From Erigeron canadensis (lineage: Eukaryota; Streptophyta; Magnoliopsida; Asterales; Asteraceae), in assembly GCF_010389155.1 (NCBI RefSeq), contig NC_057766.1, forward strand, positions 40,681,516 to 40,745,515: a stretch of DNA of 64,000 bases. Direction: 5' to 3'. The notes beneath the pieces were generated by a model. The model saw only the letters and a program-made list of their open reading frames with translations. It did no database searches and had not been told where the DNA came from. This document shows positions 38,701-50,400 of the stretch, piece after piece; position 1 is the stretch's first letter; every line of letters begins with the position of its first letter. A program made the position numbers and the translations under genes.

Positions 38701-41357
38701 CCACTAGACCACCTTGGCAATGATTTGACATCGTTAAAACTTAAAAGTCTAAGCAAAATATGGTAGGTAAAACTGTAATCACACGTGAAACAAACATTTA
38801 TAACAAAATGACCGAATGAAGTGTGAAAGCATATAGATTGATCGATATGGGACATCAGAGAAGAGCCACACTAATACCACAAGTGTTGCTGCCATGGTCA
38901 AGTATAAAAAAATTAGTTGAAAAAAAAATGGTGCTTGCAAAAGTTAGTCACATTATCTAAAATCCCCATCATATATAATCATATAATAAATCACCTTCTG
39001 CAAAATCTCCAAACTAACATTGAAGACTAAAGAACATTTGTAACTTGACCTTGTAAAGTAGACCATAGAGCACAAATGACCAAATGATCTATGTATCAGT
39101 GAGAGATTAGAAAAATACCAAACATCATCTGGGTCATCTCTCTCATCACACAATGGTGGTAGGGTCCCCAATTCACGATTTGAATAGCAACTGTTGTTTA
39201 GAGGTTTCTGCCATATTGCAATATATCCTTCTTTCTTCACAAGATTCCAGCAAAGATTAGTTGTAAGGTTCGTCATCTCTGAGAGAAAAGAAAAATTGCC
39301 CTAAGGTTGGTCATCTCTGAGACACATGCTTTTATGTTTTGCCAATGAGCATATTGCAATATATAAGCTAGCAAAAAATTCAAATTTCACAATTTGACCT
39401 CCATGGGGGAATGATACAACAATTTTCTTAGATTTACCTCTTCCTACTTTTCAAGGGGATTGAAATATGAAATTCAATCTACAAACTAGGGTTTGATAAA
39501 TGAGTTTCCTTTCAGAAACTAAGTATTAAAAGATACAGATACATGCTCGGAAACACAACAATGCTTACAACATTACCTTCCCATTGTTCTTCCAGAAGTG
39601 GTTCATGCTTATAAACTGGTTGTGCCGCCCAAGCAAAATATCCTCCTGCCCTAAGCAATCTGTTAACCTCAAGTAGCAAAATCCCATCTTTATTGCAATA
39701 CATGTAAAAAGGTGAAAGGAAATTAGAAAGTGCCTGATTTGGGATTCGGGACTGATGTTTACTAAATGAGCCAAGAATTGGATCTTATCAGTTTCCATGA
39801 TAAGCATAAACTAAGATAGACAGGGGAGTAAGGGATTTACCATCACGAGTCCAATTGACTCTACATCTTGAGCAGTGAATCAAGTCAAAAGCCTGGCTGG
39901 GGTATAAAAGTCTTTTGGTTGCAAAAGCTGCCACCATTGCAGGCACACCACGCTCGAGTGCAAATTGAATCTGGTTCTCATGAACATCTTTTGGAGCTAT
40001 AGACATTGTAAGTACATTCCTTGTATACAGATATGCACCAAAACTTGCCACACCACATCCAACATCTAATGCAACCCGAGTATGATTTCCGAATGCAATC
40101 TCAGGGATCATCTACCAATACGAATCAAGTATCATCAGAATAAAGTACCAGGCTGTTAACTCTCCATCAAAAAGAAAGTCAACTCCATTTTGGAAACGAA
40201 GAACATTATTACGAGAAATATTTAATGATTATACCTGTGAAATCTGATCTAAGTACTTGTCTGCCCCATGAATGAATTGCGTCCCACCTCCAGGGAACTT
40301 AAATTTATCCTTGTCTACGGTAATCCAATTTTGACCACCCTTATATTCAGCAAGCTGTGCATGTGGAACATTACTGTACCACACCTGTTTCATTGCAAAA
40401 CAAACAAATTCATAGGAAAAGGATCCACAATACATCACTTATATCTAAAACATCATTGCCAGATTCAATGCGTTATTTCTGTATGAAACAAGCTTCAAGC
40501 TTTAGAGTTTATTGCTTTAAATTTGCACACAACCCTTATCTGTTTTTGTATACATTTCTACACTATTGCAACTCGAAACTAATCCAGTCTCATTTCGTTT
40601 GTCAGCATTAGTAGTATAATATCACATTACATATCATATAGTTCCTATATCATAACCCTATACACCACAACATTTAACGCATACAAAAATGAAAAAAACT
40701 TGACAAATTTTGTTCTTTTACCTCGTCACGACTTTGGGGCCAAGTAATAGGCGGTTTGTAACCTTTAGGAGGGGGCACCAAACAATCCAACCCCTTGCCT
40801 TTTGGGGGACAATGCCGTTCAAATCTCTCGCCTTTCTCAGTCGGATCCAACGCCTTGATCGCCTCGGCGTTATCCAAACACGGAATATACTCTCTCATAC
40901 TCACCGGACACGTCTCGAACTTAAAAACCCGAACCTCCTTCTCACCATCTTCTCCCACCACATAACTATCACTATTATTCCTATTCTCAACAACATCAGG
41001 ATCATACTCACCTACTTCAAACTCATCTCTCATCACTCCATTCTCATCCACCACACCTAACCTCTGCACCGCCGGCGGAGGCGGTGGCGGCATTGCCAAT
41101 GTCTGATCTGAAACTTTGTCTACTACTTCTTGTTGAAGTTGTGTATCGTTGATTAAAGATTTAACATCAAATGATTTGTTGAAATTAGGTGAGACTGAAA
41201 TTGTGGGGGTTTTGGAAACAGAATCAGAATTTGTACTGAAAAAAATCAACTGCTGGTAAGTATCATCTGACCAATGCTTACCCAGATAGAAAAAAGCAAC
41301 CGCCACGAATGCAAATCCGGCGAATTTTATCAGAATTGGGGATTTGAATTCCTTCAT
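35711..41357 (-). CDS. PMT11: PMT11-type Golgi methyltransferase (QUA2/TSD2 family)
   Basis: Type II Golgi membrane protein of the DUF248 putative methyltransferase family, implicated in pectin (homogalacturonan) methylation. Exons, high to low: 41357-40722, 40384-40235, 40111-39841, 39687-39577, 39278-39119, 36649-36392, 36299-36177, 36091-36014, 35912-35711; 662 residues. The N-terminus [27 protein letters not shown] gives a short cytosolic tail and a signal anchor, followed by a proline-rich stem (PPPPPP). The catalytic part contains the [14 protein letters not shown] start, the SAM-binding motif [86 protein letters not shown] and [11 protein letters not shown]. Order and wording match Arabidopsis PMT11. 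All splice sites are GT-AG and the gene looks intact. Intron 5 (36650-39118) is enlarged by insertions. The sugar acceptor is not deducible from sequence. Confidence 0.93.
36671..36967 (+). other. Unassigned 98-codon open frame inside PMT11 intron 5
   Basis: Open frame antisense to PMT11 starting [14 protein letters not shown]. Its later part ([18 protein letters not shown] to [12 protein letters not shown]) has protein-like composition, but I recognise no family. It could be a captured gene fragment or chance. Not called as a gene. Confidence 0.2.
37312..38250. other. Probable mitochondrial-DNA insertion (NUMT) in PMT11 intron 5
   Basis: Base composition changes sharply: GC-rich, purine-rich blocks such as CGGGCCGGGCGGGAGGTGAA and TGCGGAGGGGGAAGAAGCGG, unlike the AT-rich intron around them. 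The style matches non-coding plant mitochondrial DNA. No mitochondrial gene was recognised, so this rests on texture only; boundaries are approximate. The alternative is an old GC-rich transposon. Confidence 0.5.
38503..38739 (-). mobile_element. tRNA-derived SINE in PMT11 intron 5
   Basis: Body 38519-38723, read on the minus strand (the gene's own orientation). The head AAGGTGGTCTAGTGGATAAC is a clear tRNA-like box A region, and GGTTTTAAATTCC is a box B. The flanks TTTGACACTGTTAAAA (38503-38518) and TTTGACATCGTTAAAA (38724-38739) agree at 14 of 16, an aged TSD. Confidence 0.8.
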
Positions 41358-42188
41358 GTTTGCAAATACTATCTCCAGATCTGATTTTAATACATGTGTT
41401 TTTACAGCTAACGCATTTATTTTTTTAACTGTAATCGAGAAATTGAGCCGTTAACTGTGGCAGCAATTCAGTCAAGTGTTCGTTGGTGTGTATTATATAG
41501 ATATAAAATATACTCCGTATATGTATGAATTTGTGTGCAAATGGAGTGGCTTTTACGATATGTTGGATTTTATTTAAGAATCCGTTTTTCGGGTTGAAGA
41601 TGATTCATTCATGTACATGTCACTATTTCTGTAGATTTACAAACAAATCATGATTCTTTGATTACTGACTTGAAACTTACGTTTAGGGTACTTTAAAACT
41701 TAGTTTATTTCATTTCAGGTCCTCAATAGTTTGTTGGTTAAATTTATACACTTGGCCAAATTGCAACAACTAAACTTTTACCTCATTTGCATGATGTTCT
41801 TTTAATATTGACTAATGTTAGTGTAATAATTGGTAGTATAATTCTACTTATGAACCAACTAACGTTGTAAATAAACATTACTAGCTAGCTATTTACTACT
41901 AGTTTTTAATTATATTTTTGAACCCACTTGAAAATTAAAATTGATATCGAAATCGTATGACTCTTGTTCAAGGATTAGATGTGTTGAGTCGAATACTTAG
42001 CTGAGTTAGTTGGTTACTTCGTATAGATATATATGTAACTATAACTAATATCTTTCATTATAATGCATCACATGATCATACAACGTCCAATGCGCGCATA
42101 TATAGTTTAATTACAACTCCTAAATACATGATGTACGTATAGTGATAGTGATGATGATTATATGATGACGACACTGATTCAGGGATAA
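41358..42188. other. PMT11 promoter side and WAKL 3' flank
   Basis: Intergenic sequence between two minus-strand genes; no ORF or bounded repeat seen. Confidence 0.4.
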
Positions 42189-44115
42189 TTATCTATCTTG
42201 AAGATGATCTTCTGAGGTGGTTGCAACGATACCCATGATGTACTCGATTTCTTCTGATGCTTCCTTCATAGAAGGCCGATTTTCTCTTTTTTCTTCCAAG
42301 CAACTCAGAGCAAGGTACCCAAATGATTTCATAGCATCAATGAGCAACGAACTTGCGTTGATCTTAAGAGTTGGGTCAATAGAATCCACTAATCGTTCCT
42401 CATTTACAATTCGTTTGATGTACGCGACCAAGTTCACATCTTCCACCGATCTACCAAAATCGATAGGTTTTTGAGCCGTTAGTATCTCCAATAATAGCAC
42501 TCCAAAGCTATAAACGTCACTCTTATCTGTCAACTGATAGTTCCAATAGTAATCCGGATCTAGGTACCCCAACGTACCTTGTGCACAAGTCGTCACATGT
42601 GTTGCATCCGTTTGAGCTAGTCTTGACAAACCAAAATCCGCAACCTTTGCTTTCATCTTGTTATCGAGTAAAATGTTGCTAGACTTCACATCACGATGAT
42701 AGATTGGCGGAGAGGCAGAGAAATGGAGGTATGCAAGCCCCTCTGCAGTGTCATGAGCAACACCTAGCCGTTGAATCCAGGTCAATGGCCGTTTATTTCG
42801 ATCATGCAAGTGATCAAAGAGGCTCCCATTTGGAATGTACTCGTACACCAAATATGGCTGCTCAAGTTCTACACAACAACCAAGAAGATGTACGAGGTTC
42901 TTATGATTAACTTGACTTAGAATTCGAACCTCGTTCAAGACTTGGTTAATGCTTTTGGTGTTTCCAAGCTTAGCACATTTAACCGCTACCGTGGTGCCAT
43001 CATCCATCAAACCTTTATACACTTCTCCGAAACCTCCAACACCTAGAAGCCCGGTTGATGAGAAATTGTTTGTTGCCCTTTTGATTTCTTTGTTTGTGAA
43101 GATCTTGGCAGATTTTCTAATACCACTAGCCCCTACTATTTCTTCACGCTCACGAGCAAGTTGTTGTCGTGCTGCTTTGATTCTTCGGCGTTTAATGCTC
43201 CTTGTAATCACAAATACAAGTGTTAAAAAAAGTACGGTGCTAGTGCAAGTTGTAGTTGTGACAAGTACTATTCGTCTTGATCTTTCCTTTCTGAGATCTG
43301 CAACATTTCAATTCAATAAATATAGGTTCATTTCATTATTTTCATCACTGTGAAAAAAAAACTATGATCATACCTTTAGCACATAGACCAGCAGCTGCAT
43401 CCCAGCGGAATTTAGGCTTGCAGATGCACCTTCGTGTGCCATCCCTAGTGTCCCTGCAAGTGGAGGTCGAGTCACAGTGAGCTTGCACTGTACACGGTGG
43501 CTCTGGTGGTAAATCCCACATCAACTCCACAGCAGGGTCAGGCCACTTACTATACGGCAACAAGTTGTTTAGATTCACAAAGCTGTTGTATGCCCTGCAT
43601 CGGTCCATAATGAGCAGAACAGAATAAAGGTTTGTTGAGCTGCCCTTTAGGTAGGAGCAACAACGTGGGGTCTGTCGACAAAGGGACATCTGAGGTAAGG
43701 CGTTCTGGTAGGCATAGCAAGGGCTTGTTGATGTACAATCTAAGGAATGCGTCCCCATTGTATCCGTACAGTTGAAGAAGTATATAGTGTTGTTTAAGGA
43801 AATAGTGAAGGGCATAGAGGTGTTCAGTTTTATGCCCAAGGTAGGAAGATCAGCCATGATGCAAGTGTTTGGTAAGAAGAGTGATTGCCCAATCACAAGG
43901 CGTTGGTTTTTTGGGGTTATCGATATGACAGGGTAAGTGTTATTGAGTGTGTCAAACTTTAACACACCCGCATCACACCGGATCTTATATGACTGGTGCC
44001 CACACGTGGGGGAAGTGCTGAGCGGATACGGAACTGGAACAGTCCCGCAATCCGGGCAACGAATAGCCACCACATAAGTGGCAAGGACTACCAAAACGGC
44101 AACCAGAACAAACAT
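42189..44115 (-). CDS. WAKL20: Wall-associated receptor kinase-like 20-type, tandem copy 1
   Basis: Single-pass plasma-membrane receptor kinase, 616 residues, two exons: 44115-43374 and 43297-42189. Signal peptide at about residues 1-16 (FVLVAVLVVLATYVVA). The cysteine-rich GUB_WAK ectodomain begins IRCPDCGTVPVPYPLST and ends CICKPKFRWDAAAGLC. Transmembrane helix about 257-279. Kinase: glycine loop GVGGFGEVYKG (333-343), VAVKCAK lysine 354, HRD 448-450 in YHRDVKSSNILL, DFG 468-470, and GTLGYLDPDYY activation segment, so an active RD kinase is expected. Closest known relatives are Arabidopsis WAKL15/WAKL20. The ligand is unknown; GUB_WAK domains are thought to contact cell-wall pectin. A TATAAATA box (complement) at about 44167-44174 lies just upstream of the ATG. 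Tandem neighbour of 44928-46616. Confidence 0.93.
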
Positions 44116-44927
44116 TATGAGTGCTGTTGGAATGAAGGCAGTAAGAATTGATGACAGATCATTCGAGTATTTATAGGATGGTGATTTCTTAATCCCAAAA
44201 CTTCCTTTACTTTAAGATTCACGGTTCTGTTTTTCGATAGTACATTAGTACATATGCTTCAAGTGCACTCACACTTGTCCCCCACATACCCTCAAAATGG
44301 TCTTAACGATGGACGCAGGCCATAGAAGTTGCATGATGTCCTTTTTGGGATGGAAGCTTAGGATTAAAAAACCAACTAATAAGATGTTTAGGGATGGAGG
44401 CCCATTTTTATTTGAATATTATAGACTAAATTAAGTATGATACAAATTTAATAGATGATAATCTACTAATTTGCACATTCAGCTGTGCATTTTATTGGCG
44501 TGTTCTCTATAGATTTATTCATACATTATATACGTCCACGTTGCACCAGACCCTCTGGAACTGCCTGGCAGCAACAATACGCTATATTCAATAGTGATAG
44601 CGAGAGACAGACCCACATCAGATGGTTCAGTTAGTTTGACACTTAGATATAACTCGGGTGGAACTACACAATGAGATCGGGGCGGCTAAGTAAGTATCCA
44701 ATGTTTGACTTTATGAAGATTTATTAGTCAAAGATATACATTCAACTCCTTAACAACTTTTATTGAAACTTATTTCCAAATTTCCAAAGATAGCGACCAT
44801 ATTTTCCTAGAATAAGATACAACACTTTATCATTTCCTCGCATACACTCTGACTCGAACACCGAATGAACAGTGTTGGAAATACTTATAATGATGCACAA
44901 ATCCTGCTAGCCCTTGTTGCGACTTAG
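44116..44927. promoter_or_regulatory. Upstream region of WAKL copy 1 with duplicated block
   Basis: The stretch about 44300-44402 (GATGTCCTTTTTGGGATGG, then TTTAGGGATGG) is homologous to 46742-46838 upstream of WAKL copy 2. The tandem duplication therefore included promoter-proximal sequence. No ORF. Confidence 0.6.
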
Positions 44928-46616
44928 CTATTTCGTGGTGGTTACCGAGACACCCATGATATACTCGATCTCCTCGGATACTTCCTTCATGGAGGGTCTG
45001 TTTTCTTTTCGTTCTTCCAAGCAACTCATGGCAAGGAAACCTAATGCTTTCATACCATCAATCTCCAGCAACGTAGCATCTTCCTTGAGCATTGGGTCAA
45101 TAACATCCACCAATTTTTCCTCATTCACCATTCGCTTGACATAAGCAACCAAGTTCACATCATCAGAAGGTCTGCCAAAGTCAATAGCTTTGTGACATGT
45201 TAATATTTCTAACAAAAGTACTCCAAAGCTATATACGTCACTCTTATCAGTCAACTGATAGTTCCAATAATAGTCAGGATCTAGATACCCCAAAGTACCT
45301 TGAGCACAAGTTGTCACATGGGTTAAATCTGCGTGAGCAAGTTTTGACAAACCAAAATCCGCCACCTTAGCTTTCATTTTGTTGTCAAGCAAAATGTTAC
45401 TAGATTTCACGTCACGATGGTAGATTGGGTGTGATGCAGAGAAATGTAGGTATGTAAGCCCCTCAGCTATGTCACAAGCGATACCTAGTCGTTGAATCCA
45501 GCTTAAAGATTGTTTTCTTTGACCATGCAAGTGGTCAAAGAGGCTGCCGTTTGGAATGAACTCGTACACCAACAATGGTTGTTTTTCAACGCAACAACCA
45601 AGGAGCTGTACCAGGTTCTTGTGGTTGACTTGGCATAGGATTCTGACCTCATTCAGGACTTGATCGATGCTTTTGGTGTTTCCAAGCTTGGCACACTTAA
45701 CAGCCACTGTTGTGCCACTATCCAAGACTCCTTTATATACTTCACCGAAACCTCCAACACCAAGAAGACCACTTGATGAGAAGTTGTTTGTTGCTCTTTT
45801 GATCTCTTTGCCGGTAAAGATCTTGGCTGACTTTCCACCACCACCTGATGCCACCATCTCTTCACGCTCTCGAGCAATACGTTTTTGCTCTGCTTTGATT
45901 CTTTTACAACGAATGAAGATTATGGTGGCAAATACAGCTGATAGAAGTATTGTTACACCACCACACATTGAAGTTGCCACAAGTACGATTCTTTTTGGTC
46001 CGACTCTCACAAGATCTGCAATACACTGATTGATTAATCATTTTATTTTACCTAATGCTAAAAGTCAATTCAGCCTAGAATCATTACCTGAAGCACACTG
46101 GCCAGAAAATGTGTCCCAATGAAGCTTAGGTTTACAAAAACACCTTAGTGTGCCATCATGGGCAACCTTACAAGTGGAGGTCGATTCGCAACAAGCCTGT
46201 GTTTTACACTGTGGCTCCGGAGGTGGTGCCCACATCAATTCCACGGCAGGATTGGTACAGTTGATGTGGGTGATGGTGAAGGGCGAAGAGCTATTCAGCA
46301 GGATACCATGGGTCACATTATCAGCTGTGACACAGGTGTTGCTGTTGCTTAAAGGATGTGAATTCTGGATCACTAGCTGTTGACTTTTTGGAGAGATTGA
46401 TATAATTGGGTAAGTGTTATTGAGTGTAACAAAATTCAACACAAGACCAACACACTGGATCTTGTACGACTGTCGGCCACACGTAGGTCCAGTGCTGAGT
46501 GGAAACGGGATCATAGTAGTCCCACAATCCGGGCAACGGATAACCGGATAGCAAGTGGTGGGTACTAGCAAGATGGCCAAAATTATCAGCATTGTTAATG
46601 GTAAGTTAGCTGTCAT
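44928..46616 (-). CDS. WAKL20-type receptor kinase, tandem copy 2, shortened ectodomain
   Basis: Two exons, 46616-46088 and 46015-44928; 538 residues from the ATG at 46616, chosen because it directly precedes a signal peptide (MTANLPLTMLIILAILLVPT). An in-frame ATG at 46712 would add 32 polar residues. The ectodomain begins IRCPDCGTTMIPFPLST as in copy 1, but after FTITHINCT it jumps straight to NPAVELMWAPPPEPQC. About 80 residues present in copy 1 are missing without a frameshift, including several cysteines and the conserved SFVNL segment. Transmembrane helix about 186-208. The kinase has GVGGFGEVYKG, VAVKCAK, YHRDVKSSNILL, DFG and GTLGYLDPDYY, and appears intact. It may be a functional receptor with a reduced sensor, or decaying. 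Confidence 0.88.
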
Positions 46617-46712
46617 TTGAATGGAAGTGATGATACCTAAAGGCTGGACCACTAAACTATTTGTAGCACGGTAATTTACAGTATTATATTTTGAGTAATC
46701 CTTCATGTTCAC

Positions 46713-47418
46713 TCGTTCTTGTCCCCTACACCGAAAATAGCTAGGATGATGGACACAGGTCCAAAGAAATTGAATGATGTCTTTTTCGGGATGGAAGTTA
46801 AAAATTAAAATCCCTAGTAAGATTTTAGGGATGGGGCGTGTTAAGATCCCATAACAACTGGGGATCAGCCTCTATGTATATTGGTTTGTTATCATTTCTG
46901 TAACATCCCCCCTAAATCTTAAAAAAGGGGCTTCTTTTCTTAACTATATTTCACGGCCACCCATGCCCCCTTAGTCCAATACATATTGTGAATAGGATAG
47001 GAAGACTATATATAAAGTCCATGACCAGATCTCCATGTATTTCAAAATAAAGAATGATGAATAACTATGAACGGAACTGTTGGACTCCACATATAAATTT
47101 CAACTAATAAACTATCAAACCGTAGTGGTCTCTTAAAAATGAAAGAAATCAAAAGAACTGCCTGCAAATGTGAGATGAAAGAATCATGCACCAGGGAATA
47201 CTTGGTTTACATTAAGTTTTATTGACATATATGTACAACAATGTAAGAATCAATTCCACTTCTACAATCAGGAAATCTTCAAGCTCTAAAGAATGATAAT
47301 CACATGCATATATCAACTACTGTATGTACATATGCATATACATGCACTCTTCTTTTTAACAAAAGAGAGACATCTACTGACCTAACAAAACTGTTTCTTG
47401 CTGTATGACAGCAACCCA
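46713..47418. other. WAKL copy 2 upstream region and RCC1 3' flank
   Basis: Contains the duplicated block 46742-46838 shared with 44300-44402 and the 3' UTR side of the RCC1-repeat gene. No ORF. Confidence 0.5.
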
Positions 47419-50400
47419 TCAGGTAAGGGATTCGGCAAGAAGAAGTGTGTGCCACCAACCACATGCAACAACTCTCGGAACAAATCCTTCTAGCGCAACT
47501 TGAGTTGGAATGTTACGGTCTATTACATCTCCGAGACCAAGCTGACCATACTTGTTCCATCCCCAGCAGAACACCTTTCCGTCTTCAGCAATTCAAGGAA
47601 AACATGTTAATAATGAAAGATATTCGATACTCCAGTTATTCGATGGTATATAATAACTTGTATGTAAAAAAACAGAATGCCAACAGCCAAAAATACATAC
47701 CCGTAACAACAGCACTGTGCCGTGCCCCACAAGATACAACTTTTGCACGTTCATTTTCCAGGCTAGGAGCATCCAAGAGCCTTGGCAATGTCTGACAAGA
47801 TACCAGAAATCAACAAGTTAGAACATGCACGCCGTTATATATAGGGCTGTAAACAAACTAAACGTTCAATGAGTAGTTCATGACTTCATGACCCGTTCCG
47901 TAGCTAAACAAAAAAAAACACAAACAAGATTTTGTTTGTGTCTGTTCGGTTCATTTACAGCCCTAGTCTAGATAGATAGGCTTATGGCTACTACAACAAA
48001 TAACTGAAGTCTACACAATGTTTTGGGAATATCCACACACTTAAAGATGTGTGAAATTGTGAACATGTGCAGGCATGTGGGCAATCTAATCCCAAATCTT
48101 CATACGTGAAAGAGCAGGGAAACCAGTTAAAATGGCCACACTTCAAATAATTTTTTAAATCTTGCATAAGAGAGTGTAAAATTTTTGGGATGGCCACATT
48201 TCTATTTTTACGCAGAGTGTTGAACTTCTAATGTTTCCTTAAACAGGTTTACACTGGGCTCTTAAGTTATAATTTGAAACTGCAAAAACTTATGAGGGTA
48301 AGTACCTCGGCTTGATCAGAGCCAGTACCCAATTGGCCAAATTGATTGCCACCAAAAGCATACACATCACCATCACCTGATATGCAGGTCGTATGCCAGA
48401 GACCTGCAGCAACGCTGTGTATTGGGATGCCCAGTAACGATGATACACATGTAGGGCTTAGCTCATCATCCGTACTTCCTTGCCCACACTACATCACAGA
48501 ATACACTTACAGCTTTAAATTCCGATATGCAACTGCCAAATAACTTGTAAAAAATGGAAACCGAAGAACATAGATGTAAATTCGCAAAATTAATGTTTTA
48601 GCGCCTTTCAAATAGAACTTCATCTTGAACATTCAGTCTGCTTTTTCTTCATCATTTCTACCTTACCTACATGTCGATTGGGCAGAGTAAGTCAATATCA
48701 ATGAATCTCCACTAGTTTGGGAACAAGAATACGTACAGCACATAATATAATGGCGATATGCATAACAAGCTAATAAGGATCCGGTACCACCATCATTTGC
48801 AGTTTTGCTCAATATCAACATACGAGTATACGACAAAAGTCTTACTAATGGCTATCTCCACCATTTCAAGTATTTCAAGAATCAAAAGACTGTGATGAGT
48901 ATGTACTATCATATCATACTTTAAGTGCCATAAAAGGATAACAGATAGGGATATATAGAACTGTAAGCGCAAACACGGAAGGAACAGAAAAACAGAGAAC
49001 AGATGTTTTCAGAACAAGGGAACGTCACCTGTCCATAAAGTCCCCAACCAAAAGTCATTAATGCCCCAGCATCTGTACATGCATATATACAGGGTTAAAA
49101 TCTATGGGATGACACATATATACATATATAGCAAAACTCACACCTGTTTCCAGAAACGTAGACCAAAATATGTATGAATCCTAATAACAAAACTTACCTG
49201 TAATAACAGCACTGTGTCGTCCTCCGCAAGCAATCCCTTTAATATAATTTCCGGGGACTCTATACCCATGCCCTTCTGAGGCCAGAGTTCCTCTGGGAAG
49301 GCCTGCAGATCTATCTTTTGCTACAGCAGATGTAGCAATGCAAGGTATAGGATGTGGAGAAGATACCATTCGTATACGGGATCCTAAACCTAGCTGGCCC
49401 TCACCTCCATAACCCCAACCCCATACCTGTCCGATATCTGAAACTTCAATGAAGTTAGAATGCATTAAGAATATCAAAACTCATGAATGTCATATCAATA
49501 CGTGGGATTAAAACTACCTGATAATGCCAATGTATGCCGGCCACCAGCTGCAACTGTGGCTATCCTTACTCCTGGGTTCAATGCCACCAAACAGGGCAAA
49601 GCAGAGAGCGGTTCATCACCTGATGACGAGCTTTCAGCCGCTTGTTTAGTCGATGAAACACGTCTCCTCTTTGCACCTTCATCCCCAACTGGTTTACCAT
49701 CAACACCAGTCGCTAGCGCGACAGAGGATCTTGATCCTTGGGATCGAGAGCTCACTGTAAATAGACTTGAAGTTTTAATAATTAAACAGTTTCGGCAGTC
49801 ATTAGTTTAGACTTGAAATGACACTACCTTGTTCAGTTAAAAACGGGTTCTGCCTCTCAAACAAGTCTTTATCTTGACTCTGAGCCGTGTTTGGGTCTCC
49901 AACAACTTTTCCAGAGGGTACACATTCTTTCCATCCCCATGTATAAACCTCTCCTGCCACTGCAGACAAAAAAAAAGTGATGCTTATTTCCAAGGTTTAA
50001 AATTTTTAGTCTCATTGTAATAATTCATATACAGATAAACCATAAATGTATGAAAGTAGTACCTGTTACACAAACACAATGTGCCCAACCAGCTGCAGCT
50101 CTCACTAAGGAAACGTCTTTCGGAAGAGGAAAAGGTTCTGGTGTTTCCTTAACATAAGCAAGTAAAGAAAACTGCACATTAGCTTCTTTCAAAATGAAAC
50201 TTGATATATAAGAAGTACATATCAAAGCTACATTTCAATACCCCATGTTTTCCTGATGTCAGGTAGCTTTGACCGAGATCATCTGTTGAACCCCAAGTGA
50301 CCAGCTTCCCTGTGTCTGAACAAAAGGATCATTGAGGGAAATGACAGTTAGAAACATATTCGAGTAATAAAACGTTTATTAGTAATAAACACATGGGCAT

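Noticed and set aside
46617..46712. Upstream in-frame ATG giving a 32-residue extension of WAKL copy 2
   Set aside because: The extension is polar and would bury the signal peptide; copy 1 starts directly with its signal peptide, so 46616 is preferred.
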